64,000 nucleotides of DNA, taken from assembly GCA_024742285.1 (NCBI GenBank), contig JANSYR010000001.1, positions 620,001 to 684,000 on the forward strand, read 5' to 3'. The stretch comes from a bacterium (GTDB lineage: Bacteria; Myxococcota_A; UBA9160; UBA4427). A program made the position numbers and the translations under genes. The first letter of the stretch is position 1, and each line of letters begins with the position of its first letter. The notes beneath the pieces are model-generated. The model searched no databases, was not told the DNA's origin, and saw only the letters and a list, made by a program, of their open reading frames with translations. This document shows positions 26,548-35,370 of the stretch, piece after piece.

Positions 26548-27090
26548 CTAGCCTCCGCTTTCGACGCCGACGGCCGGGGGCGCCGCCTGTCGGGCGCGCG
26601 CTTCCGCCGCCTCGGCGGCCTCGGTCGTCTCAACGTGTGCTTCGAGCACGCGCCGCAACCGATCGAGCGTCGCGACCGGCAGGCCGCCGATTTCCGCTTC
26701 CATCGCCCGCGCCTGCGCGGCGAGCGCGGCCGACTCCACCGCGAGCTGCCCGAGCCGACCGTCGACGACCTGCGCGAGCTCGAGGCTCGTCTCTGCGTTC
26801 GTGTCGACGCGGGTCGAGAGCGAGGTGAGCTCGACGCCGAAGTTCTCCAGGCGCTCGGCGAACGCCGCGAGCTGCTCCCGGTCTTCCTCTCTCGCCTCGC
26901 GAACCGCGGTCTCGACCTGCGAGACGACCGTCTCTTCGAAGGAGCGGCGGATCTCGCGCTCGCGCTCTTCGATGGTCTCGAGCGTGACGAGGGTGAGCGC
27001 TGCACCGGGTCCCGACTCGGGCGCGAAGGGGAGGCTCGTACAGCCGGTCAAGGCCGGAGCCAGAATCGCCGCGAGAAGCCATGATCGCAT
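26548..27090 (-). CDS. Coiled-coil lipoprotein
   Basis: The 180-residue precursor has a type II signal peptide with lipobox LTGC (Cys17). Nearly all of the mature protein is heptad-rich helix (TIEEREREIRRSFEET, REAREEDREQLAAFAERLEN, ATLDRLRRVLEAHVETTE) and ends in an Ala/Pro-rich tail. It resembles small outer-membrane lipoproteins that form rods or tethers but matches no named family I know. The start lies 28 bp downstream of the beta-barrel gene on the same strand, so the two probably form an operon and may act together at the outer membrane. Confidence 0.7.
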   Translation of the reverse strand: MRSWLLAAILAPALTGCTSLPFAPESGPGAALTLVTLETIEEREREIRRSFEETVVSQVETAVREAREEDREQLAAFAERLENFGVELTSLSTRVDTNAETSLELAQVVDGRLGQLAVESAALAAQARAMEAEIGGLPVATLDRLRRVLEAHVETTEAAEAAEARARQAAPPAVGVESGG

Positions 27091-27118
27091 GGGGACACCT
27101 CCTTCTCTGGAAGCAAGT

Positions 27119-28066
27119 TCAGAAGCGAATCGCGAAGCCGGCGCTGAAGAGGCCGAAGTCTAGGCCGTCGAGGTCGCCGCCGGGGGCCACGTAGGCGGCG
27201 TCGAGGTTCACCACGAAGTTCTCCGACAGGTAGAAGTCGAGACCGATCGACGGCCGGACGACGGCCTCGGTCGTGCGGTCGGAGACCTCCGAGCCGTCGG
27301 CGAGGGTTCCCTCGACCTCCGCGCGGATCGCGCCGAGCCCCAGGCCCGCGTAGGGCTGAAACGCACCGGTCAACGCGTAGACCTTCGGCCCGACGGTCAC
27401 GAGGAAGCCGTCGAGGGAAGCCTCCTGAAACGTCGTCGCCGCATCCTTGGCGGTGGCGTCGAAGCCCTGCAGGATCTCGCCGCGCGCCTCGACGCCCACG
27501 TGTGGGTGGAAGCGGTAGCCGGCGAAGGCGGCCACGCCGCGGCTGTCGTCGACCGTGAAGCTCGGGGCATCGAAGCTCTCGACGGCGTAGATCCCGGACG
27601 CGCCCGCGTAGAAGCCCGCACGTGAGAATCGCTCGCGGTGGACACGGAGCGCTTCCTTGACCTCGAAGGCCTTCTCCCGCGCAACCCGGGCAGCCTCTTC
27701 CGCGCGCTCGGCGGACGCTTCGGCGCGGTCGATTGCCTCCTCGAGCGTCGGGTCCGTGGCCGCAGCATCTTCCGGCGGAGCTTCTTCGGCGCTAGGCGCC
27801 GTCTGCGGGGTCGCCTCCTGGGTTGCCTCCTCCGCGGCGGCGCCTTCCCGACGAAGTCGTTCGAGAATCACCGAGATCTCTTCGACCGCCGCGTCCGCCG
27901 TCGCCGCCGCGCCCTCGGCCGCGTCCGCATCCTGTGCCGCCGCGGGTCCGGCCGCGCAGACGCAGAAGAGGACGACGAGCGCCGCCGCGCGCGAGGGGCG
28001 CGCGGCCGACTGCCGAACGCCATCCAGGAAGAAGAAGACTCGCTCCCAACCGTTGTCCCGCACCAT
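27119..28066 (-). CDS. Outer-membrane beta-barrel protein with periplasmic coiled coil
   Basis: The 315-residue precursor has a signal peptide ending in AGPAAAQ. An Ala/Glu-rich region with helical heptads follows (about 45-140). The C-terminal half is an eight-strand-type OmpA-like barrel: FYAGASGIYAVESF, GVAAFAGYRFHPHVGVEARG, KVYALTGAFQPYAGLGLGA, and a terminal strand FSAGFAIRF ending in Phe, the BAM recognition signal. It is the first gene of a likely two-gene operon with the coiled-coil lipoprotein. The combination of periplasmic helices and barrel suggests envelope tethering. Confidence 0.8.
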   Translation of the reverse strand: MVRDNGWERVFFFLDGVRQSAARPSRAAALVVLFCVCAAGPAAAQDADAAEGAAATADAAVEEISVILERLRREGAAAEEATQEATPQTAPSAEEAPPEDAAATDPTLEEAIDRAEASAERAEEAARVAREKAFEVKEALRVHRERFSRAGFYAGASGIYAVESFDAPSFTVDDSRGVAAFAGYRFHPHVGVEARGEILQGFDATAKDAATTFQEASLDGFLVTVGPKVYALTGAFQPYAGLGLGAIRAEVEGTLADGSEVSDRTTEAVVRPSIGLDFYLSENFVVNLDAAYVAPGGDLDGLDFGLFSAGFAIRF

Positions 28067-28204
28067 CGGGTCCTTTCCGAGGCGTCCGGCAACGACGCCT
28101 TCTAGAGGACCATACGAATCGTGTGGCGAGGGTTACGAAGAATCGATCTCGGATTGGAACGGTTGCGAACCCGAATGAATCGATCATTGAATCAAGCCCC
28201 CCCG

Positions 28205-28247
28205 CACAAACGCAAAGCGCCGCCGTACCGAACCGGTACGACGGCGC
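28205..28247 (-). terminator. Terminator downstream of the alcohol dehydrogenase
   Basis: A long inverted repeat (28217-28247, 13-14-bp arms with one mismatch around a short loop) is followed on the minus strand by TTTGCGTTTGTG. It lies about 110 bp past the stop of the minus-strand dehydrogenase. It could also shield the barrel gene promoter from read-through. Confidence 0.65.
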
Positions 28248-28355
28248 CTCGAATCAACAGCCGCGATCGTCTACGAACCGCCTTCACCGAACGCCCGCGG
28301 AGCCAACGGCCCCCCGTCGTGGCTCCAGACTCGCCGAGCGCCCGCAGGCGAAGGT

Positions 28356-29447
28356 TCAGTCGAACATGATCACCTGGCGCGCCGCTTCGCCCTTGCGCAT
28401 CGCGTCGAACGCTTCGTTGACCTCTTCGAGCGGGATGCGCGAGGAGATCATCTCGTCGATGCGGAGACGGCCGTCCAGGTAGAAATCGACGTAGCGCGGC
28501 ATGTCGAACTGGAAGCGGTTCGAGCCCATCATCGAGCCGGTGATCTTCTTCTCCTGGAGCGTGAGGTCCGAGGCCGAGATCTGGACGGTCTGACCGACCG
28601 GGAGTACGCCGACCAGCACGGTCGTGCCGCCGCGGGTCGTCATCTGGACCGCCTGCTCGATCGTCGGCACGAGGCCGATGCACTCGAAGACGTAGTCCGC
28701 ACCGCCGCCGGTCAGGTCCATCACGGCCTCGAGCGCCTTCCCGTCGGATGCATCGACGCAGTCGGTCGCGCCGCAGTCGCGGGCGAGGTCGAACTTCCAG
28801 GGCTGAGCGTCGACCGCGATGATCCTGCCGGCGCCCGTGATGCGCGCGCCCTGGATCGCGGAGAGGCCGACGCCGCCGCAGCCGATCACGACGACGGTGT
28901 CGCCCGCGCGGATGTCGACCGTGTGCAGCGCCGCGCCGACGCCCGTCGTCACGCCGCAGCCGATCAGGCACGCGCGGTCGAGGGGCATGTCGTCGCGGAT
29001 CTTCACCACGCTCATGTCGGTCGTGAGCATCTTCTCCGCGAACGAAGAAAGGCTCGTGAACTGCATGACCGGGTTGCCGTCCTTGTCGGTCAGCGCCGGG
29101 GTCAGGTTGCCGCCCGGACGACCGGTGAAGCCGGCCGTACAGAGATAGGGACGGCCGCCCGTGCAGAACTGGCAGGTTCCGCAGTAGCGCGAGAGGCAGG
29201 CGATCACGTGATCGCCTTCGGCGACGCTCGTCACGCCCGGGCCGACCTTCTCGACGATGCCGGCGGGCTCGTGGCCGAGCACGCACGGGGGCGGCAGCGG
29301 AAGACCGCCTTCGATCACGTGGAGATCGCTGTGGCAGATGCCACTCGCGACGGTCTTGACGAGGACTTCGCCGGGACCGGGATCGTCGATGTTGAGCTCC
29401 TCGATCTCGAGGGGGGCGTTGTTCGCGCGCATCACGGCGGCCTTCAT
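28356..29447 (-). CDS. Zinc-dependent alcohol dehydrogenase (class III/MDR type)
   Basis: The 363-residue product is a medium-chain zinc dehydrogenase: catalytic zinc ligands in GICHSDLH (Cys) and GHEPAG (His), and a four-Cys structural zinc cluster in [15 protein letters not shown]. The NAD-binding motif is GCGGVGLS, followed by IIAVD. The C-terminal part matches class III-like NDMA or mycothiol-type alcohol dehydrogenases. ATG 29447 follows AGGAGAA; the long frame upstream is spurious. It oxidises alcohols to aldehydes or ketones with NAD+. The divergent neighbour is an enoyl-reductase-like protein; the intergenic palindrome may serve both. Confidence 0.92.
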   Translation of the reverse strand: MKAAVMRANNAPLEIEELNIDDPGPGEVLVKTVASGICHSDLHVIEGGLPLPPPCVLGHEPAGIVEKVGPGVTSVAEGDHVIACLSRYCGTCQFCTGGRPYLCTAGFTGRPGGNLTPALTDKDGNPVMQFTSLSSFAEKMLTTDMSVVKIRDDMPLDRACLIGCGVTTGVGAALHTVDIRAGDTVVVIGCGGVGLSAIQGARITGAGRIIAVDAQPWKFDLARDCGATDCVDASDGKALEAVMDLTGGGADYVFECIGLVPTIEQAVQMTTRGGTTVLVGVLPVGQTVQISASDLTLQEKKITGSMMGSNRFQFDMPRYVDFYLDGRLRIDEMISSRIPLEEVNEAFDAMRKGEAARQVIMFD

Positions 29448-29499
29448 GGCGTTCTCCTGCGTAGATTGCGTGTATGTAGATGTAGGTATAGAAGGAAGA

Positions 29500-29513
29500 G
29501 CTGCCCGGGCAGC
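29500..29513. promoter_or_regulatory. Perfect palindrome between divergent genes
   Basis: GCTGCCCGGGCAGC is a perfect 14-bp palindrome in the 156-bp gap between the divergent alcohol dehydrogenase and enoyl-reductase-like genes. It could be an operator; the GC-rich context makes chance occurrence possible. Confidence 0.35.
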
Positions 29514-29603
29514 GCCGAAAGCCTCGCAAACCGCGACCGGCCGGGCCAGCGTCCGGGCTATCTTCGCAGTCACGCGTGCGCTCGCCGCGCCCAGGAGATC
29601 GCC

Positions 29604-30677
29604 TTGTCCCCGTCCTCTCGCCTCCTCGTCTACGGCGCCACCGGCTACACGGGCCGACTCGTCGCCGCCGAGGCCGCAGCGACGGGCGTCGACGTCGTGC
29701 TCGGCGGGCGCGACGCGGACAAGCTTACGGCGGTCGCCGAGCCGCTCGGCTTCGAGACGAGATCGGTCGCCTTGAACGACGGCCCCCGTCTGCGCGCCGC
29801 CCTCGAAGACGTCGCGGCGGTCCTGCACATCGCCGGCCCCTTCTCCGCGACCGCCGCGCCCATGGTCGCCGCCTGTCTGGCGACGGGGACCCACTACCTC
29901 GACGTGACCGGCGAGCTCGACGTGTTCGAGACCCTCGCGCGGCGCGACGACGAAGCGCGGGACGCCGGGATCGCGCTCGTTCCCGGCGTCGGCTTCGACG
30001 TGGTCCCGACCGATTGTCTGGCGGCGTACGTCGCGGGCCAGGTCCCCGAGCCGCTGCGCCTCCATCTGGCGATCGCCGGGATGGGGAGCGGCGTGTCGCG
30101 AGGCACGGCCAAGACCCTGATCGAGTTCGTCGGTCGCGGCCTCGCGATCCGACGCGACGGCGTGATCGCGTACCTCCCGATCGGCAGCCTGCAGCGCGAC
30201 TTCGACTTCGGGGCCGGGCCGGTCCGCGCGATCGGCATGCCGCTCGGCGACGTCGCGACCGCCTTCCACTCGACGGGCGCGCCGAACATCGAGACCTACA
30301 TGGTCGCCAGCGGCGGCATCCCGCGCGCGCTCCGCGTGGCGCGGCTCGTCGCCCCCCTCCTTCGGCTCGACGTCGTGCAGTCCTTCCTCAAGGCGCGCGT
30401 CGATCGGGGCGCACCGGAAGGCCCGAGCGAGCAGGACCGGGCCGGCACGCGAACGACGATCGTGGCCGAGGTCGAAGGGGTCGAGGGGCAGCGCACCCGC
30501 GCGATGCTCGAGACGCCGAGCCCGTACGACTTCACGGCGACGGCGGCCCTCGCAGCCCTCCAGCAGGTCGCGCAGGGGGGGACGTCCCCCGGCTATCACA
30601 CGCCCGCGACCGCGCTCGGCGTCGATTTCGTTCTCGGGCTCGAAGGATGCGTGCGGCGGGATCTCGCCGCGACCTGA
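29604..30677 (+). CDS. Saccharopine dehydrogenase-like / trans-acting enoyl reductase family protein
   Basis: The 357-residue product starts with a Rossmann motif ([15 protein letters not shown]), then [11 protein letters not shown] and [21 protein letters not shown] followed by THYLDVTGE, the pattern of saccharopine-dehydrogenase-like trans-acting enoyl reductases. These act in lipid or polyketide reduction, with unclear substrates outside mycobacteria. The start is TTG 29604, supported by AGGAG at 29593-29597 and by [11 protein letters not shown] leading straight into the fold. It is divergent from the alcohol dehydrogenase. Confidence 0.85.
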   Translation: MSPSSRLLVYGATGYTGRLVAAEAAATGVDVVLGGRDADKLTAVAEPLGFETRSVALNDGPRLRAALEDVAAVLHIAGPFSATAAPMVAACLATGTHYLDVTGELDVFETLARRDDEARDAGIALVPGVGFDVVPTDCLAAYVAGQVPEPLRLHLAIAGMGSGVSRGTAKTLIEFVGRGLAIRRDGVIAYLPIGSLQRDFDFGAGPVRAIGMPLGDVATAFHSTGAPNIETYMVASGGIPRALRVARLVAPLLRLDVVQSFLKARVDRGAPEGPSEQDRAGTRTTIVAEVEGVEGQRTRAMLETPSPYDFTATAALAALQQVAQGGTSPGYHTPATALGVDFVLGLEGCVRRDLAAT

Positions 30678-30713
30678 CGACGCGCTCGGCGCGCTCCCCC
30701 GAGAACGCGTCGT
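30677..30713 (+). terminator. Strong stem-loop after the enoyl reductase gene
   Basis: ACGACGCG-CTCGG and CCGAG-AA-CGCGTCGT form a 13-bp interrupted stem starting at the stop codon of the preceding gene. There is no T-run, so it may be a weak or Rho-assisted terminator or an mRNA-stabilising hairpin. Confidence 0.4.
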
Positions 30714-30789
30714 CGTGGCGACGCCGAACCAGAGAACTTAACTTCGGCGGCGTGAACTCGGCCCCAATCCTCGAGAGGGAGATCCCCGG

Positions 30790-31464
30790 ATGAAGGCGAC
30801 CCGCGGAAGCCTTCCCGCGAAGCACGCCTGGCTCGCCCTCTTCGCCGTCGGCCTCGGCTGTTCCGGATGGGCCGGCTGCGCGGACCCGAACCACCTGCTC
30901 GACCGCGATCCGGTCAATCCGGACCTCACGATCCACGTCGTCGTCGAAAATCCGGCCGGCTCTAGCGAGAAGTGGGAGGTCCGCCCGGACGGACGACTCG
31001 AGCGCGACTACGACGCCGGCGTCCCGATCGAGATCCAGTACCTGCCCTGGCCCGTCAACGGCGGGATGATGCCGCGCACGCTCCACGCCGCGGAGCTCGG
31101 CGGCGACGGCGAGCCCCTGGACGTGCTCCTCCTCGGACCTGCCGTCGCGCGCGGGACCACCCTGCGCGCCCGACCGATCGGGCTGCTTCGGGTGCTCGAC
31201 TCCCTCGAACGCGACGACAAGATCCTCGCCGTTCCCGAGACGGGCGTCTTCGCGGGGATCGAAACCTGCGACGAGCTCGAGCGCCGCCATCCGGGCGTGC
31301 GCGAGATTCTGGCGCGATGGTTCGAGTACTCGCGCCCCGGCGGCGTGGTCGAGGTCCAGGGCTATGCGACGCGGGAGGCCGCGGCCCTCCTGATCGAAGA
31401 CGCGGTCCGCGCCTTCGACGAGGCGCTCGCGAACGGCGCGCTGCCGAGCTGGAAGAACCCGTGA
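30790..31464 (+). CDS. Exported (lipoprotein-like) inorganic pyrophosphatase homologue
   Basis: The 224-residue precursor has a hydrophobic export signal and a near-lipobox WAGC (Cys30), which would put it in the periplasm or outer membrane. The rest aligns by eye with family I soluble pyrophosphatases: VVVENPAGSSEKWEV (E53, K61, E63), DGEPLDVLL (D106, E108, D111) and LDSLERDDKILAVP (D137, D142, K144). The PPase signature third position, normally Asp, is Glu, and the usual NYGY segment is replaced by VNGGMMP. It may hydrolyse pyrophosphate or have changed substrate. A cytosolic enzyme family found with an export signal is unusual. It overlaps DUF4056 (GTGA). Confidence 0.75.
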   Translation: MKATRGSLPAKHAWLALFAVGLGCSGWAGCADPNHLLDRDPVNPDLTIHVVVENPAGSSEKWEVRPDGRLERDYDAGVPIEIQYLPWPVNGGMMPRTLHAAELGGDGEPLDVLLLGPAVARGTTLRARPIGLLRVLDSLERDDKILAVPETGVFAGIETCDELERRHPGVREILARWFEYSRPGGVVEVQGYATREAAALLIEDAVRAFDEALANGALPSWKNP

Positions 31465-32711
31465 CGCGATCCCCTGCGCACGCGCTCCTTCTCGTCACGC
31501 TCGCGATCGTCGTCGCGGGATGCGCGAGCGATCCGCGCTGGGCGACGACCCGGCGTCCCGACGTCCTCGACGCGGCCTCGCTCCTCGCTTCGAACGTAAC
31601 CGGCCTCGAGCGGATCCTTCGCCCCGACGAAGTCCCCCCGGTTCCGGTTCGAAGGCGCCTCCGGCCGTGCTGCGGCTTCGGGTCCGGGCTGCAGGTGAAG
31701 GTCGGTCGGATGAACGTGCCCGGCGTGGCGATCGGAAACATCCGGGGCCCGAACGACGTCGGTCGCCACGTCTACGACGCCGGCCAGAACGCACAGGACG
31801 TCCTCATCGGCAGCGAGCGAAACGGCCTCGTCTACTCGTGCCGCGGCGGCTTCCTCGACATCGCCCACGTCCGCGACTACGCCGACTGGACCCTCTATCT
31901 CGCGACCGCGATCGGCCGTCGCCTCGAGACCGGCGGCCGGATCGAGCTCCCGGACTCCGAAGGCGGGCTCCGCACGATCGTCCTCCAGCCGGTCGACGCG
32001 CATCACATCGCGGCCCTCGGCCGGAGCGAACTCGCGACCGCCCTCGCCGTCTCGGTCGCCTTCCGGATGTCGGTCTGGCACGAGATCGCGACCTGGTACG
32101 GCTGGTCGAGCTTCAGCCTCTTCCCCGAGCGCGTCTCGGCCTTCTCACCCGAAGACCTCTACTCGAATCTGCTCGGTGCGAAGATCGCGAGCGCGATCAT
32201 CAACTCCGGTGACGCCCTGTCCGAGACGCTCTTCAACGAAGCCATGGACGCGTGGCTCGACCAGTCCATGCGCTTCCTCGGCGCGGTCCCCGCGAGCCTC
32301 GGGGAAGAGATGATGGGCGCCGTCGACGGGCTCTGGTGGGACTCGAAGGCACGACTGCCGGACCCCGCCCTCGTCCTCCGCCGGAACTTCACGGTCGGGC
32401 TCCGTCAGGATCCCTGGACCGTCCCGCCGGATCGGATACCCGACGATCTCTCGGAACGCCTCGACGCGGCGTGCGGGACGGAGCGCGACCCGCTTCCCCT
32501 CCGCAACCCCGTTCGTCTCTTCGAGCTCGTCTTCTCCGAGATCGCCCATCTCGAGCTCGCGCTCGAGCCCGAGCTCGCGAACCACCCCGCCTTCGAGTCG
32601 TACGACGGGACCGTGACCGACGCCGCCTTCCCCGAGCTCCTCGAAGCGATTCGCCTCGAGGCCCGGGAGGAGTTCGGCACCCTCGCCGACCGCCCCACGG
32701 AGAATCCATGA
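31461..32711 (+). CDS. DUF4056 lipoprotein
   Basis: The 416-residue precursor has a type II signal peptide with lipobox VAGC (Cys21). The mature protein shows the DUF4056 pattern: RPCCGFGSGLQVKVGRMNVP, GLVYSCRGGFLDIAHVRDYA with DWTLYLA, and SVWHEIATWYGWSSFSLF. Conserved His, Asp and Glu residues (AHVRDYADW, WHEIATWYG) hint at an enzyme, but the function is unknown. The start is GTG 31461, overlapping the PPase stop; its own stop overlaps the next ATG. It is the middle gene of a tightly coupled operon with the pyrophosphatase and a translocase. Confidence 0.82.
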   Translation: MTRSPAHALLLVTLAIVVAGCASDPRWATTRRPDVLDAASLLASNVTGLERILRPDEVPPVPVRRRLRPCCGFGSGLQVKVGRMNVPGVAIGNIRGPNDVGRHVYDAGQNAQDVLIGSERNGLVYSCRGGFLDIAHVRDYADWTLYLATAIGRRLETGGRIELPDSEGGLRTIVLQPVDAHHIAALGRSELATALAVSVAFRMSVWHEIATWYGWSSFSLFPERVSAFSPEDLYSNLLGAKIASAIINSGDALSETLFNEAMDAWLDQSMRFLGAVPASLGEEMMGAVDGLWWDSKARLPDPALVLRRNFTVGLRQDPWTVPPDRIPDDLSERLDAACGTERDPLPLRNPVRLFELVFSEIAHLELALEPELANHPAFESYDGTVTDAAFPELLEAIRLEAREEFGTLADRPTENP

Positions 32712-34237
32712 CGGCGCCGCCCTCCGCCGACACGCACGACGCCCCACTCGGTCCCCTCGACCGACTCCTCGCCCCCTTCGCGGAGGTGCGCGGCGGCGAG
32801 GGTCTGAGCGTCCTCGTCCTCTTCGCGAACGTCTTCCTGATCCTGACCGCCTACTACGTTCTCAAGGTCGTCCGCGAGGCGCTCACGATCGGCGGGATCG
32901 AGCTCTTCGGATTGGCCGGCGACGAGATCAAGGCGTACCTGCCGGCGGTCATGATGGTCCTGCTGATCGGGATCGTGCCGGCCTACGGAAGGCTCGTGAG
33001 CGCCGTATCGCGCAAGCGACTGCTGAACCTGACGATGGCCTTCACGATGACCACCCTCGTCGGCTTCTGGTTCTGGGGCAAGGCCACCGGCGTCGGCACC
33101 GCGATCGGCCTTTCCTTCTACGTCTACCTCGGGATCGTGAACGTCTTCCTCATCGCCCAGTTCTGGTCCTTCGCGAACGACGTCTACACCGAAGCCCAGG
33201 GAGAACGCCTCTTCGCGATCATCGCGCTCGGCCAGTCGATGGGCGCGGTCCTCGGCCCGCGGATCGCCGCGTTCGGCACCGGCCGGATCTTCGACCTCCT
33301 CCTGATCAGCGCCGGCCTCCTGGGCGTCTGCCTCGCGCTCTACCACGTCTCCGATCGACTCTCGCCAAGCCCGGAAGAGGCGCCGTCGGAGGGATCCGAG
33401 GCGACCGTCGACGACGGGCCCGAAACGCAGGACGAGGGTCAGCGCGAGCAGAGTGGCTTCGGCCTCGTGCTGCGCAAGCCCTATCTCCTGTTGATCGCGC
33501 TGATGATCCTCGTCTCGAACATCGTCAACACGACCGGCGAGTACATCCTCGCGAACGCCGCGAAGCGCCACGCCGAGACGACCGTGGCGGAGCTCCCGGT
33601 GGAGCGTGAGGAGGAGGTCGTGGCGCTGGCGACGATGCGACTCGCGGACGACCCGGGTCTCGATCCCGACACGGCGCGTGAACAGGTTCGGGCGTCGCTG
33701 CTCAAGCTCGAACGATCTTCCGCGATCGGCGCCTTCTACGGCGAGTTCTTCTTCTGGGTGAACCTGATCGGCGTGCTCGCGCAGATGTTCCTCGTGTCGC
33801 GGATCCTCAAGTACGCGGGCATCCGCGCAGCGCTCTTCGTGCTCCCGCTCGTGGCCTTCGGCGGCTATCTCGCGATCGCGCTGACCAGCTCCCTCGTGGT
33901 CCTGCGTGTCGCCAAGACCGCCGAGAACAGCATCGACTACTCCCTCCAGAACACGGTCAAGCAGGCGCTCTTCCTTCCGACGACCCGGGACGAGAAGTAC
34001 AAGGCGAAGGCCGCGATCGACACCTTCTTCGTCCGGCTCGGCGACACGGTCTCTGCGGGGCTCGTCTTCGTCGGCCTCAACGTGATCGGCTTCGGCGTCG
34101 CCGCGTTCGCCTGGCTGAACGTCGCGATGATCGGCCTCTGGATCGGACTGAGCGCCGGAATCGCACGGCAGCACCGCGCCCTGACCGAGACGTCGGAGTC
34201 CGAAGACGCGAGCGAAGGCAGCGCCTCGACCGCCTGA
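32708..34237 (+). CDS. ATP/ADP translocase-family (Npt/NTT) membrane protein
   Basis: The 509-residue product is an integral membrane protein with about 10-12 hydrophobic segments, including VLFANVFLILTAYYVLKVVREAL near the start. This LTAYYxLKxxREAL pattern and the AQFWSFANDVYTEAQGERLF and ALGQSMGAVLGPRI segments are typical of the NTP/NDP exchanger (TlcA/Npt) family. A cytoplasmic charged loop (SPEEAPSEGSEA) separates the halves. Plastid and intracellular-parasite members swap ATP for ADP; free-living bacteria also carry homologues of unknown substrate. It starts within the DUF4056 stop (ATGA). Confidence 0.82.
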   Translation: MTAPPSADTHDAPLGPLDRLLAPFAEVRGGEGLSVLVLFANVFLILTAYYVLKVVREALTIGGIELFGLAGDEIKAYLPAVMMVLLIGIVPAYGRLVSAVSRKRLLNLTMAFTMTTLVGFWFWGKATGVGTAIGLSFYVYLGIVNVFLIAQFWSFANDVYTEAQGERLFAIIALGQSMGAVLGPRIAAFGTGRIFDLLLISAGLLGVCLALYHVSDRLSPSPEEAPSEGSEATVDDGPETQDEGQREQSGFGLVLRKPYLLLIALMILVSNIVNTTGEYILANAAKRHAETTVAELPVEREEEVVALATMRLADDPGLDPDTAREQVRASLLKLERSSAIGAFYGEFFFWVNLIGVLAQMFLVSRILKYAGIRAALFVLPLVAFGGYLAIALTSSLVVLRVAKTAENSIDYSLQNTVKQALFLPTTRDEKYKAKAAIDTFFVRLGDTVSAGLVFVGLNVIGFGVAAFAWLNVAMIGLWIGLSAGIARQHRALTETSESEDASEGSASTA

Positions 34238-34264
34238 CGTGCGACCCGCGCCGCGGGCGCGCGC

Positions 34265-35185
34265 CTAGAAGACGAAGGCGGCGCGGATCCCGGGACCGCC
34301 CTCGACGATCGAAGGCAGCACGAAGCCGAAGGCCTCGGGCTCGCCGTCCGGGCCCGGCGCCGACTCGTATCGCAACAGGTCGAAGGGGCCCCAGGTGTCG
34401 AACCAGCCGACCGTGCCCCCGATCGCCAGGCCGGCAAGCACGTCGGTCAGCCAGTGGCGATCCGCATTCACGCGAAGCGAGGCGGTCGCCAGAGCCAACG
34501 TCGAACCCACCGCACAGGGCATCGCCCGCGCCAGCCGGGTCGAGCCCCATGCGCGCCGCTTGACCGACCAGGCGCAGGTCAAGCCCGCTCCCGTGGCCGC
34601 GAGCGTCGCGTGTCCCGAGACGAAGCTCCGAAAGCGATCGCCGCCCGGACAGGTCTCGTCGGAGCCTCCGTCCGGTCCGCACTCACGATTGAAGGGCCGC
34701 AGACGCCCCGAAGCGAGCTTGATCGACTCGGAAATCATGAGCGACAGACCGAAGGCCTCGACGAGATCCGTCGCCATGTCCCAGCTCTCCTCACAGTCGC
34801 CGGTCCGCCATTGTTGGACACCGATCGACAGGACCGGGAGGACGGCCAGGCTCGAGGCCAGGGTCACGTCGCTCGCGACGTCCGCGCGCCGCCGGTCCCC
34901 GGGCTTCTCGAGTCGGAAGTCGCTTCGGGCGTTCTCGTCGAGGGAGTTCACCGCCGACCAGCGTTGGCCCGCGTCGCCTCCGAGGCTGACGGCGCCGCCG
35001 ATCAGCGCGAAGGCGACCCCGTTGTAGAGGTCCCGATTCGCGTCGGAGCGGACCCATCCGTCGAAACCGCCGTAGAACGAGTCGCAGAAGGGTTCCGCGA
35101 GCGCCGCCGAGGAGGCGAGCACGGCGACCAGGAGCGCCGCGAGCGCGAGAAGGCGAGTCACCCCACGACGAGGCAGCCCGCGCAT
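34265..35185 (-). CDS. PAP2-family phosphatase, exported
   Basis: The 306-residue product has a signal peptide (ALLVAVLASSAALAEP) and the three PAP2 motifs: KLASGRLRPF, FVSGHATLAATGAG, and SLRVNADRHWLTDVLAG with catalytic His and Asp. Normally the first motif is KxxxxxxRP and the third SRxxxxxHxxxD; here Leu replaces Ser-adjacent residues slightly. It dephosphorylates lipid phosphates, undecaprenyl pyrophosphate or similar compounds at the periplasmic face. ATG 35185 is chosen for the signal peptide. It lies in opposite orientation between two translocase-family genes, inside a cluster rich in phosphate and nucleotide proteins. Confidence 0.88.
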   Translation of the reverse strand: MRGLPRRGVTRLLALAALLVAVLASSAALAEPFCDSFYGGFDGWVRSDANRDLYNGVAFALIGGAVSLGGDAGQRWSAVNSLDENARSDFRLEKPGDRRRADVASDVTLASSLAVLPVLSIGVQQWRTGDCEESWDMATDLVEAFGLSLMISESIKLASGRLRPFNRECGPDGGSDETCPGGDRFRSFVSGHATLAATGAGLTCAWSVKRRAWGSTRLARAMPCAVGSTLALATASLRVNADRHWLTDVLAGLAIGGTVGWFDTWGPFDLLRYESAPGPDGEPEAFGFVLPSIVEGGPGIRAAFVF

Positions 35186-35370
35186 CGACCTTCTATCTTC
35201 TCGACGGGTTCGGGCGCTCGACACGCCCGAAGACTCGGCGTCTCCGAGCGGGGCGTCAACGGGTCGAACCTTCCATGACCGGAAGATTGCCTTTTCTGCT
35301 GCGCGCCCGCCCAACCCGTTCGCCCGGATCGACGCCTCGAACCCGCGAACGAGGTAGCCTCTCCTTTCCC

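Noticed and set aside
28356-30599. A 747-residue minus-strand frame joining the dehydrogenase to further upstream sequence
   Set aside because: Only the last 363 residues are a real dehydrogenase. The upstream part is antisense to the enoyl reductase and has no similarity.
32405-34174. A 589-residue minus-strand frame over the translocase gene
   Set aside because: It is charged and repetitive, with no domain. It is an antisense shadow of a convincing membrane protein.
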